Shown: positions 21,974 to 32,815 of the stretch, piece after piece
Layout: each line of letters opens with the position of its first letter
Numbering within the stretch: position 1 is the first letter of the stretch
From: Xylaria sp. FL1777
Lineage: Eukaryota; Ascomycota; Sordariomycetes; Xylariales; Xylariaceae
Direction of reading: 5' to 3'
Assembly: GCA_022578965.1 (NCBI GenBank)
Contig: MU400694.1
Location: 16,831-80,830, forward strand
DNA length: 64,000 nucleotides
Notes under the pieces: generated by a model
Seen by the model: the letters and a program-made list of their open reading frames with translations, nothing else
What the model was told of the DNA's origin: nothing
Database searches by the model: none
Program-made: the position numbers and the translations under genes

Positions 21974-24040
21974 ATGGTCGCTTTCAAATCCGCGGAGAAG
22001 GCCCAGACGGGCACGTCAGACCCTATTCTGACTCGTCTCGCCGACGAGGACAAGGTGCCGTGGTACCGGAAGCCAAATCTGAGGATGTTATATTTCCTTC
22101 TCTTCCCTACGTGCATGGGCATCGAGTTAACCTCCGGCTTTGACTCGCAACTCATCAATGCTCTTCAGATTGTGCCTTCATGGGTTACCTGTGAGTTTCC
22201 ATGTCACCTTGTTCGACACGCATAGCTAGGTTGCTCGGTATTAGTATCGACGTAGACTAGAAGGCTGACTTTGATGGGATACAGATTTCGATAATCCCCA
22301 AGGTTCCATCAAGGGTATCATCGCGGCTTCATACTCACTAGGTGCCATTCTATCTTTACCTTTTGTAGGTATTGTAAACGACAAGTTTGGTCGACGTTGG
22401 TCTATCTTCGGCGGTTCTGTGATCATGGTGATTGGTGCCCTTATTCAAGGTCTTTCAGTTCATGGTAAGTCTCTATCAGACTAGGGGATGGACTCGTGGT
22501 ATTAGCAATACTACCTTCTGCCGATGGAATCTTGGAATCAAATAACTTACGAACATGATGCCCCAGTTGCTCAATATATCATCGCACGTCTCATATTGGG
22601 TTTCGGTATACCCGTCTGTATCGTCTCGGCTTCATCTCTCATCGGCGAACTATCATATCCGAAAGAACGCCCAGTTTTGACCTCACTCTTCAATGTCTCA
22701 TACTTCATCGGGCAACTACTGGCTGCAGGAATCACCTTTGGCACCAACAACATAATGAACAATTACGGCTGGCGCATTCCTTCGTGGTTGCAGATGGTCC
22801 CGTCGCTCTTTCAAATAGCCTTCATCTTCTTGGTTCCAGAATCACCTCGATGGCTTATCACTCAAGAGCGACATGAGGAGGCGTACAACATTCTCGCTAA
22901 GTATCATGCAGAAGGAGATCGCGAGTCCGAGTTTGTAAAGGCAGAGTTTGCCCAGATGCAGACGACTATCACCATTGAGTTAGAGCATTCTAAGAAATCT
23001 ATGGCGGACCTCGTTCGTACAAGCGGTAACCGGCGCCGTTTACTTATCAGCACTATGTTGGGATTGTTTACTCAGTGGTCCGGCAACACACGTACGTTTA
23101 GCCGAGTGATTTGATACTTATTTAAAACTGGGAGACTAACCTTTTATTTTCGTTTCAGTAATCTCGTACTACCTGGGCGATATTCTCGAGGCTATTGGAC
23201 AAACAGATTCTGTGTTCAAGCAAAAGATCAACGTGGCTGTAAGCACCCGTCTCCTTTCGTTTTTGATGCAATGAAGGTTTGCTCTTGTCAAGCTTTGCTG
23301 ACTATTCAACGTTCGAAGATCGCTGCATGGGGCTTGGTGTCTGGAACGATTGCATCTCTTCTAGTCAAGCGGTTCCGACGTCGTGTGATGTATCTGGCTT
23401 GTACGTGCAGCTTGCTCGTCGTATACATCAGCTGGACGATCAGCATGAAATATGCCATCGACGGCAAGAACTCCGGTAATTTGAATACAGGCGCCGGTGG
23501 CGCCGTTCTGTTCTTCATCTTCGCCTACAGTCCATGTTATAACTTGGGTTATAACGCCCTCACGTACAGTAAGCGTGCCTAACTTTTAGTCCTTTGATTA
23601 TGTGCTGACAACGGGGTCCCCAACAGCCTATATGGTTGAGATCTGGCCGTACGCACAGCGTTCTCGCGGTATCGCCTACTTCCAGCTATGGGGTCGACTA
23701 GCCGGCTTCTTCACCACCTTCGTCAATCCCATCGGGCTCCAAAACGCTTCCTGGCGCTACCTCATCTCATATGTCGTATTCCTGGCTTACGAGATTACAT
23801 TCGTATACTTCTGTTTCCCCGAGACATGGGGTCGGACGATTGAAGAATTAACATTTTGTGAGTTTACACATCAATCGTGAAGCCCGCGTAACTCTAGCTA
23901 ACCCGTGTTTCCTTTTCCCTATAACAGTGTTCGAAGACAAGGCATTCGCCGATGAGGCCGTCCACGCCGTTGAGAAGGCTGTAGGGATCAATGGTCAAGC
24001 TGGGCGGGACGAGACGATTGAAGTTCGGAAAGAGATGTGA
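21974..24040 (+). CDS. MFS sugar transporter (hexose transporter family)
   Basis: Seven exons, 21974-22190, 22285-22464, 22567-23091, 23159-23238, 23319-23568, 23627-23857 and 23928-24040, encode 531 aa, the normal length for fungal sugar/H+ symporters. Signatures: GFDSQLINALQ in TM1, GRRWSIFGG in loop 2-3, RLILGFG, VPESPRWLI after TM6, YMVEIWPYAQRSRGIA and PETWGRTIEEL after TM12. It is a 12-helix plasma-membrane transporter; the sugar cannot be read, although the lactose/hexose-type subgroup is likely. Intron 2 (22465-22566) is the least certain because its acceptor was chosen to restore the VAQYIIARLILGFG helix. Confidence 0.9.
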
Positions 24041-24340
24041 TGGGAATGAGACAACGGCATTTGGTGTGAATTAATTCAACCTTGCCTCCTTCAGAATATA
24101 ATATTTCGTCATTCGTAACTCCGTAGGGGGCATAAATACCGTTCTGAATCTCCATATCAATTCAGCGAAGATTACCTCTGGATTAGACGGCCAGGGGTAT
24201 CTCTCTTCTAGAGCTGACAGCTGTTCTGCGACTTACGACAGCTGGCTCAGATTGTGCATATATACCAATGCTCCATACCTACCTCTCTAGAGAATGAGGG
24301 GAATGCCTGTATAATCAATCTATCGACAAACAGTCTGGTG

Positions 24341-25823
24341 ATGGCTCAACACCTCGTCTTCCACGGCACGCTCATTCACTGCCTTAGCGTCCAGCAGGTG
24401 CAGATAATAGAGAATGGCTTGATAATAATCACACCGGACGGCATCATCTCTAGTTTAGTGAAGTCGGTCGAAAAGGAGTCAGTCTGGCAACACTTGACTA
24501 CAATCGGACTGTCCAAGCCCGAATGCGATGTTCACTTCCTTGAGCGAGGGCAATTCCTCATCCCAGGTTTTGTGGATACACATAACCATGCGCCTCAATG
24601 GGCACAACGCGGTATTGGCCAGGGTATGCATATTTTGGATTGGTTGAACAAACACACATTTCGGAACGAGGCTCGCTTCTCTGATCCGGAATATGCGCGA
24701 CGTATCTATGCCAGTTGTGTCGACGGTTTTCTCCAGCAGGGCATAACGACGGCTTCTTACTACGGATCCATGCATGCCGAGGCCACCAATATTCTGGGTG
24801 ATCTCTGTCTCGAGAAGGGCCAACGCGCATTCGTAGGCAAATGCAATATGAATCGCGACGCGCCCGACTACTATCGGGACGCAACAGTCGCATCCTCGCT
24901 AAGCGAAACGCAGCAGTGTATGGCGCATATGAGAAAGATTGACCCAGAAGGCAGGCTTATCAAGTACGTGCTCACCCCTCGCTTCGCCATCACTTGCGAG
25001 GACGACTTGCTTGCTGGACTAGGAGAGATCGCCAAGTCCAATCCAGAGCTCCCAATTCAGACGCACTTCAACGAAGCCGAGCAGGAGATGTCGTTTACGA
25101 AGAAGCTATTTCCGACATTCGAGAACGAAGTTGACCTTTACAACCATTTCGGCTTGCTCACTAGGCGCTCCATCTTGGCCCATTGCTGCTACGTATCAGA
25201 GTACGAGCTAGAGCGCCTCAAGGATCTCGAGTGTGGTGTCGCGCACTGCCCTATCTCTAATATGACCGTCGGCGGTGGCTTCATGGCTGCCCCCGTGCGT
25301 GAATTCCTCCGGCGAGACATCAAGGTAGGTCTTGGAACGGACAGCGGGGGCGGGTTCTCGAGTAGCATCTTGGACGCTATGCGACAGGCCCTCGTGGCTT
25401 CGAATGCCAGGGAGGTGATGAGCCAAGGAAAGGACAAAGGGCTATCAATCAATGAAGTGTTCTATCTGGCGACGCTTGGCGGAGCTCGGGTCTGCTGTCT
25501 GAACGAGAAGATCGGCAACTTTGCTGTCGGAAAGGAGTTCGACGCGTTGTTGATCGACTCGGAGAGCCCAAGGCCGGGGATTAGTATGTGCCCACTGGAG
25601 TCATTTTCTTCCCTTTCTAGTTACCTGATGACTCCCAACATGTCTCGGGAGCATGCATCAGGGGTATAATATTTACGCAAAAGAGTAATTGCTGACTCCA
25701 GCGAACATAGTGACCATGATTGACGAAGATGATACCATGGATATCATCTTCGAGAAATTCATCATGACGGGCGATGACCGCAACATTAGAGAAGTATTTG
25801 TCCACGGGCGCAAGGTTAAATAG
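24341..25823 (+). CDS. GUD1: Guanine deaminase, interrupted by an introner-like intron
   Basis: Exons 24341-25583 and 25711-25823 encode 451 aa. The frame extends upstream to a GTG, but ATG 24341 (MAQHLVFHG) is the first ATG and fits the family. Guanine deaminase turns guanine into xanthine in purine salvage (cytosol, zinc enzyme). Visible: PGFVDTHNHAPQW with zinc ligands His81 and His83, QTHFNEAEQE, ILAHCCYV, HCPISN and GLGTDSGGG (metal-binding Asp). The second exon restores the family end FEKFIMTGDDRNIREVFVHG. The 127-nt intron splits an ATG codon after A and is nearly identical to an intron in another gene at 55106-55232. If unspliced, the protein would lose about 37 C-terminal residues and gain a 27-residue tail. 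Confidence 0.93.
25584..25710 (+). mobile_element. Introner-like element, copy A (intron of guanine deaminase)
   Basis: A 127-nt intron, GTATGTG to CATAG, that matches the intron at 55232-55106 at 123 of 127 positions, with homology ending exactly at both splice sites. CTGGAGTCA (25595-25603) and TGACTCCAG (25693-25701) are perfect 9-bp inverted repeats; outside them TATGT and ACATA are also complementary, so inverted termini reach almost to the splice sites. An internal hairpin pairs CCTGATG (25624-25630) with CATCAGG (25656-25662) and CTCCC with GGGAG. The branch site may be TGCTGAC near 25690. Compact, palindromic and duplicated precisely, it fits the introner-like elements known in fungi. 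Confidence 0.85.
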
Positions 25824-26963
25824 TACTCAAAGACAGATATAACACCCCGTGTTAATGTAGGTAGATTTACTAAGTGCAGACAGGAGGCACCCCCTCGGCA
25901 CACTGCCTTCACACCTAGTGAGGTCAACAATCATGCATTAAAGCGCTAATCTCGGGGTTGTCCTGGGAACGACTAGTCTTCAGTACAGTCCCGAAGGCGA
26001 CTAGTGCTTGCGTGTAAGATGTCGTAGCTGGTCCTACGCAGTAGTGCCGAGTTGAAGCTTCTATGTTTTATTTGACAACTCGAAGCGAAGCGAGGTCGAG
26101 TCAGTCACCTCATGCCATGCAGATTGCCGTCATAGTAACCTTGGACTTCAAAAGAAACAGGCGGGTGTGTTGACTTATTCTGCTTGTCGATGTCCTCAGC
26201 AACGTAATGTGAGCATGGTGTTAAGCGCAGGCTCGCTTATAGCAAGCTTCTCTATGCCGCCTGGCAAAGAGCGCGCATTACAGCATCGCCCGCTTTGGTT
26301 CGGCATCTTGTTTTGGAAACATGACTGGCGCGTTATTTTAATGTAAATATACTGTAGAGAGAAAGCTTCTGTACTGTATTCCTGAGCTCAGCAGCAGCAA
26401 ACTTAGCGGTGGAATCAGAGGGCGCGGCAGCACATGGCCCCGCTATCAAATCTCCACGTAGGTACCTAAACTAGGTACTTAAGTAAGCACACTGAGGATA
26501 CCTAGGTACTTATTTGTAGGTTCTTAAAGCGCTAATGATGGTTTCTACTGCCATACGTCGAGTTAGATTGCCCTAATCAACCTTCATCAACAGAGCCATT
26601 AAGAAATGATAAACCATTTCGCTTCGCTTCAAAGATGGGTATCATTACTATTTGTTACCTTATGAGTTTATGTAATCCTTCTCGGCTGCGGGGGCCTGGG
26701 AGTATGCGGTCATGTGCCCTATAATAGAATCAATCAATCATGCCTGCGCCAATCAGTAGCCTATAGGATATGGATGGCTTAGACTCGCGAGAGGCGGCTG
26801 TCTATTTATCTAGCAATGACTGTGTACACCTGTTTCCTAGGTTTCCTACCAATACAGCATCAACAGTGCCTGTCCTCGGCGTATTGCATCTTTGTTTTTG
26901 TCTCTCGGCTTCACTTCCGCGCCTGATTCAACTGGCAGCTAGATAGACAGGGCTGTTTAAGCC
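25824..26963. other. Intergenic upstream of the NLR-like gene
   Basis: No coding signal. It holds a cluster of GTAGGTACCTA / CCTAGGTACTT palindromic words near 26455-26520. The final 150 bp are presumably the NLR promoter and leader. Confidence 0.5.
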
Positions 26964-29900
26964 ATGACCCGTCCGTTGGGCTGGGTAACAGCTTGCGTCG
27001 CAGTGCTCGCGTCCCTCTTCTTCCTGTATCCTCTTGCGGCCAGGATCCGGCGTCGCAACCAAGGAACCCGACCTGATGGCATCCAGATCATATCCGACCC
27101 GGTCAATGCCAAATTCCAGTAAGACAGTCCCACCTATGCGGAAGTGTGTGGCCAAGCTAAGACGGACAGGGTTGTCGCCGTTCACGGCTTAGGTGCTCAT
27201 CCCGAGCACACATGGACCTGCGACGTAGGAGCAGGCAAGATCCATCTGCTTCGAGACCTCCTTGCAGAAAGCTTCCCCGAGGCGAGAATCCTGAGCTTCG
27301 CCCATAACTCTGACTGGCTGATTAACGCGCCAATCAAAACTGCTCAAGAGATTGGCGAAAGACTACTCGATCAGCTCGTGAAGGATGGAAAGAATCGCAG
27401 ACAGGTTAGCACTGCTGCACCAGTCAAATTGGCATTGCTAACATACAAGCTAGCGCCTGCGAATAGTCTTCATCGGACATAGCTTCGGTGGAATTATCAT
27501 CAAACAGGTCGGCTGACAAACATTGGTGTATGACCACTGGATGGCTAACCCCGATTCACAGGCCCTTTGCAGGTCGGCGAAGGCCGAGCAAATTATTCGG
27601 GATACGTCTGGCATTTTATTTCTTGGAACGCCGCATCAAGGCTCGCCGCTGTCCGTTTTTGGTTCTGTCATAGCGTGGGCCACCGGCTTCCTTGGTTCCA
27701 GTACTGGCCTCCTGTTTACTTTACAGCATCACTCAAGTCAGCTGAGTGACCTGGACTCGCGATTTGACGATGTTCGCAAAAGCCTAAAAGATGCAAAAAT
27801 CTACTCTATTTACGAGACGATGCCTTCGTATGCATTCGGATGGCTATCACTTGGACTTGTAAGATTAATCCTTTCCCTATATCAGCATCTGTAACCAATT
27901 TTCAAAGATTGTCAGTCGAAACTCAGCCAAGGGGCCGGCGGATGAGACTACCGGTGTCAACACTGACCACTCGGGACTCAACAAGTGTCCTGGGGAATCA
28001 AGCGAGCTATACGAAGCCATCTCTAGGGTAGTTAAAGACGTGCGGCAACGTCCTTCTCTACTCGAACGCGGTGATAGGCAGATTCGTGATAGCTACACTG
28101 AAAAAAAGCTGAGCATTGAACGGCTTTCAGGACATACATTGCCGATGAACCAGTGCTATATCAACCTTTCTATCGTGCAGCAGAATATGCGGCCGGATCG
28201 AGTTGCTGATGAATTTGGATTGCCGAACTTTCGTGTTTCACTTCTTGAGAAACTCAACATCGAGGAACCCGATAGAGATCTACATGTTAATCTTTCTAGT
28301 CTGTTTGAACCCCGTAGGATTCGCAATGAAGTGGATGGACGACCGCGAAGGATCTTGATCCGGGGCCGTCCCGGCGTCGGTAAAACCACTTTATGCAAAA
28401 AGATTGTTCATGATTTCATTCACTGTCAGCAGTGGAGCAATTACTTCACACGCCTGATTTGGATACCTTTACGGAACTTACAAGGACGTCAAGAAAGATA
28501 CAAAATTACAGATCTCCTTCACGATGAATACTTCCCTCAATATAAGGACCCAGAGCCAATTCTCGACGAACTATATGAGGAGTGTAAGAAGCCCGATGCT
28601 GGAGGCACTCTGTTCCTTCTGGACGGATTAGACGAAATTTGGCAGCATCAATCGCCTGGTAATTCTAAAATTCTCCAGGAATTACTCGACCAACCTAATG
28701 TCATCGTCACATCTCGGCCGTCCGTTCAGCTTCTGACACTTTTTAAACCCTTTGATCTTGAGCTAGAGACAATCGGATTCTATTCGAACCAGGTTAGAGA
28801 ATATGTTCAACAAGCGACGGGAGCAAATACAAACACGAATGTTATAGAAGGGGCGGGAAAATCTCGACAGATTTTGGACTTCCTTGACCAACATCCGCTT
28901 ATAGGAGACCTTGTTCGCATACCCATTCAACTTGATGCATTATGCTTTGCCTGGGACGACCTTTCTGGTGAAGAACCCCAGACTATGACCAACCTTTACC
29001 AAGCTATTGAGGCGGGGTTATGGATAAAGGACGCTCACCGTCTAGGAAGAACTTCGAGCAACCACCTTCTCCCGGCGGAACTTGAGGGACTCATTAAGGA
29101 TGAAGTTATTCTCCTTGAGAAGCTAGCTTTCGCTGGGCTATACAATGATCTCACAGTCTTCGATGCCAAAATACTCCATACATTGTCTGAGTACCTTGCC
29201 ATGCCAGTGGGGAAAACCATTGATCAAACGCTGCGAAGTCTTTCGTTTCTTCGTTCATCTGACGTTTCTTCGAGCGACGCGAGCCGGCGTTACTATTTTC
29301 TCCATTTAACTCTTCAAGAGTACTTTGCGGCACGGCATCTCACACGGATGTGGGTTGGTGGAACTCATTTTGAGCTACCTAACGCTAAGAGAGAGAGAGA
29401 ATACCCGGACGCTTTCTTACGCCGCTATAAGTACTTAGAAAAGTTTGACATTGTCTGGCGGTTTATGGCTGGATTACTATCCTCGAACACTGATCATCAA
29501 ATTCATTACTTTCAGATCATTCAGGCACAGCCGTTGGACTTGCTAGGGCCCGCCCATCATCGACTTCTCATGCGTTGCTTGTTTGAGATACCTCCATCAG
29601 ATGACATGCTAAGAAAACAATTTGAATCACAATTATTAGCATGGTCAGCCTTTGAATACAGTTTGCCGGAACAATATTTACGAGATGATCCATGCAAGGG
29701 TTTCCTTGCTACCGAGATAGAGTTCCCGATAGGTCTCCTTTTAAAACTCTTACAAGAGGGCGAAGACGAGTTGAGGATCCATTTAGTACGATCAATCAAT
29801 CCACGGCGCATACTTCCTACTGAAATTGTACAACTAGCCGTCTCGTGGCTCAAAAATTCTCCAAATCAGGAACTAGTGCTCGCAGTTCTATCACATCTCG

Positions 29901-31648
29901 GGATGTTTCTCAAACATCTACCAAGCGGATACCTTGGATCGATTCAACAACAGCTTGAGAAAGAAAATGCCGACATCCCGAGTTCCGCTACACCTATACT
30001 TGATATTCAATCAAACATATTAGACGCGATGGTTCAAGTAGTAGTAGCAAAACTCGAAGACACAGTTCCTAGCATCCGGCACGCTGCTGTGCAGTCTCTT
30101 CAGGATGAACTAAACCTGCCTGTAGTACTTGAAGCAGTACTGGTAGCCAAGCTTGAAGATCAGGATTATGATGTTCGGCGAGCTGCTGTACTAGCTCTTC
30201 GGAATAAATTAAACCGGCCACCAATACTACACGCAGTAATAGTCATGCTTGAAGACAAGGATCCAGACATTCAGAAGACTGCTTTAACAGTCCTTAAGGA
30301 TCAATTAGATATACCGATAATATTTGAATCAGTATTAGCAAAGCTTGAAGATAATGACTTCAATGTCCAGCACGCTACTATTAACGCGTTGCAGTGTCAA
30401 CGAAACCTGCCAGAAAGAATACTTCAAGTGTTAGTAACAAAGCTCAAAGATAAGTCTTACATTCACCAGGCTGCTATTATAGGGACTTTTCAGGGGCAAG
30501 CAAACCTGCCGGAAACAATACTTCAACAGTTGGTAGCAAAGCTTGAAGATGAAGATTCTGACACTCAGTGGGCTGCTGTAAAAGCTCTCCAGGCGCAATC
30601 AAACCTGCCGGAGATAATAGTACAAAGGTTAGCGGCAATGCTCGAAAATGCAGACTCTCACGTTCAGCTGGCTATTATCATGGTTATGCGGAATCAATCA
30701 AGTCTATCGGAAACGGTACTTCAAGTATTAGTTGCAGAAGTTGATAATGAAGATTCACATATTTGGGAGGTTGTTGCAGTAGCATTACAGAATCAATCAC
30801 ACCTGCCGGAAACAGCGCTTCAAGCGTTAGAAGCCAAGCTTGAGAGCAAAGATCATTTTGTTCTGCGAGCTGCTATAAGAGCTTTCCGGAAGCAATCAAA
30901 CCTACCAGAGACGATGCTTCAAGCATTAGTAACAAAAGTGGGGGATAAAAATCGTTACGTTCGGTGGGCTACTAAAGAAATCCTTCAGAATCATTTGAAC
31001 TCACCAGCCATACTTCAAGCGGTGGCAGCAAAACTCGAAGACCCAAACTCTAAAGTCCGGTTAGCTACTATAATCGTTCTTGAAAATCAACTTAACCTAC
31101 CAGCAATACTTGAAGCAGTAGTAGCAAGGCTCGAAGACAAAACGGAACATCCCGACGTCCGGCTAACCGCTTTAACAACTCTTTGGCATCAAGCAAGGAA
31201 GCAATCAAATTTACCGGAAACAGTCAATCAAGCCGTAATAGCTTGGCTCGAAGACGAAGGAAACTCGGCTTTCAGGTATATTGGTATAGGGATCCTTCGG
31301 GAACAATCTACCCTACCAGATTCCGCCCTTCCAACTTTATCCTCTTTTTTTGAGAAATACTCACCGCTGGACCTGAAAGATAACAGCGCTTCACTATTAT
31401 CCCTCCTAAAAAAGTGTCCGAAGCTCTTGGTAGCCACTTCTAAAGTTCACAACCATTTTAAGAGATTGGTCTACTTTTTACTACAGCAGAGTTTCGAACG
31501 CCATTTGGCATGGTACCACTATGATAATAAACTTCATCTAGTTATCGATGGGCACGTCACTGAATATGAAGGCGAGGATCCGTGTTCTTTAATCAACGAG
31601 CTTGCTCCGGACCTTCCAGATTATGGACAAAAGAATCATGGCAAGTAG
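26964..31648 (+). CDS. NLR-like receptor: alpha/beta-hydrolase, NACHT, HEAT repeats
   Basis: Exons 26964-27118, 27170-27404, 27454-27507, 27562-27858 and 27908-31648 encode 1493 aa; introns are 49-54 nt. Order: N-terminal membrane helix (about residues 8-27); SesB/lipase-like hydrolase with VVAVHGLGAHPEHTW and nucleophile Ser140 in GHSFGGI, then LFLGTPHQGSP; NACHT with Walker A GRPGVGKTT (400-408), Walker B LFLLDGLDEI (482-491), VTSRPSV sensor and the YYFLHLTLQEYFAARHL block; then about 13 HEAT-like repeats of some 33 residues (about 952-1388) with a recurrent NLPE and LVAKLEDxDSxV pattern. Fungal STAND proteins of this layout are candidate non-self sensors and incompatibility factors; ligand binding by the repeats would activate the hydrolase. 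That role is inference. No disabling lesion is seen. A HET relic follows at once. Confidence 0.9.
30022..31330 (+). repeat. HEAT-like repeat array in the NLR coding sequence
   Basis: About 13 in-frame units of roughly 99 bp. Many share the words CTTCAAGC, TTAGTAGCAAAGCTTGAAGA and AACCTGCCGGA while differing at intervening positions. The units are alike at the DNA level but clearly diverged, unlike the near-identical WD or ANK arrays of some fungal NLRs. Confidence 0.75.
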
Positions 31649-31875
31649 GGAGCAATCGTTAGATAATACACTCTAGATATTGTCACGATGACGATGGGTA
31701 GGCAACCAGCTGTAAGGCTAGATCCTGCTATCACAATTTTAGATGCGATAATTTTCTGAGAACAATAGAACATGATATAACAAATTATTGACAAACCAAC
31801 AACTTAGGAAGAATAGAGCGACAAGAGTGATGTAGCTCGACCACTGCTCAAGAATAACATATCACTAAGCATGAG
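31649..31875. other. Short spacer between NLR and HET relic
   Basis: AT-rich, no coding signal. Any missing N-terminal half of the HET protein is not here. Confidence 0.5.
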
Positions 31876-32815
31876 ATGCTTGAGCCATTGTCAAGCATCT
31901 CGAGCGAAATTCCAAGAAGTTCAATGCAGGACTCAACAGACCCTAATGACAAGGTGTATGTGATCCTGAACTTGGTTGCCGAGGGGACACACCCTCTTCT
32001 CAGCGTACGCTCTAGCGACTACGCCCTCGACACGGCGGTTCTGTACCGTAGGGTCATACTCGACTTGCTCCGCAATGAGCAGGGACTGAGACCACTGATC
32101 GGCTTCCAAGGCGAGAGTAAGAGTGTCCCGGATCTGCCCAGCCGGGCAGTGGACTGGACACATCCACCAGCAGAGCAGGAGGTTGCGGCGGCCTGGGAAC
32201 ATAACAAATTCTGGTTCAACTATACAGCCCACCAAGGGCTGCCGATGCTAGACTTAAAGAAGCTGACTTCACCTGACTACGGCGAGGATGTGTTGAATGT
32301 GAACGGTGTGTTATTTGATAAGATCCTGGTTTGTACCGATATCATTGCCAAGGAAGAAACGAAGTACCGGCCCCACGAAATGGTAGATGAGGTCGATAAC
32401 GAGGGCGCTGGCAGAAGAGCCTCACCTTGGCGTCATATCGGAGGTCTATTGGCAGGAGGTGCTAGTTGATATTATAGAAGGGAACTACGCGGACAACGAG
32501 GTCATAATGGAGGGAATACCAAGTAACGTATATTGGCGTGAGGATATGCTCAGGCACCAACGACTGTTTATCACGGAGAATGGGGCCGCCGGCTTAGGTC
32601 CGTCCGGAACATCAATTGAAGACAAGGTCCGCGTGCTGTCTGGAGGCCATTGTCCGTTCTTGCTTGGGCCATTGGATGAGAATGATACCGCTGCAAAAGG
32701 ACAGCATTCCTTGTATCACTATACGTTCAGAGGGGACGTGTTTGTTCCGCGGATCATGGCAGGCGAAGCGGTTGACAGCAGCATAGAGAACCAGGGATTT
32801 GTACATATTCATTAA
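31876..32815 (+). pseudogene. Truncated, frameshifted HET-domain protein
   Basis: Two overlapping frames (31876-32469, then 32387-32815) together resemble the part of fungal heterokaryon-incompatibility proteins that follows the HET domain. The first has DPNDKVYVILNLV, a YALDTAVLYRRVILDLL segment and LPSRAVDW. The second has RLFITENGAAGLGPSGTSIE, the VRVLSGGHCPFLL block and GDVFVPRIMAGEAV. The HET domain itself, which should precede the first block, is absent. Switching frames needs a +1 shift between about 32387 and 32469; I found no credible intron there. HET proteins trigger cell death on fusion of unlike strains. Its place 228 bp after an NLR gene suggests the remains of a paired incompatibility locus. 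Confidence 0.75.

Noticed and set aside
21658..22158. 166-codon minus-strand ORF
   Set aside because: Shadow of the first exon and leader of the sugar transporter gene.
25584..25710. Target-site duplication flanking the introner copies
   Set aside because: TAGT occurs at both edges of copy A, but copy B has CAGT and TAGT, and the spliced codon does not retain the word. The evidence is too weak to call.
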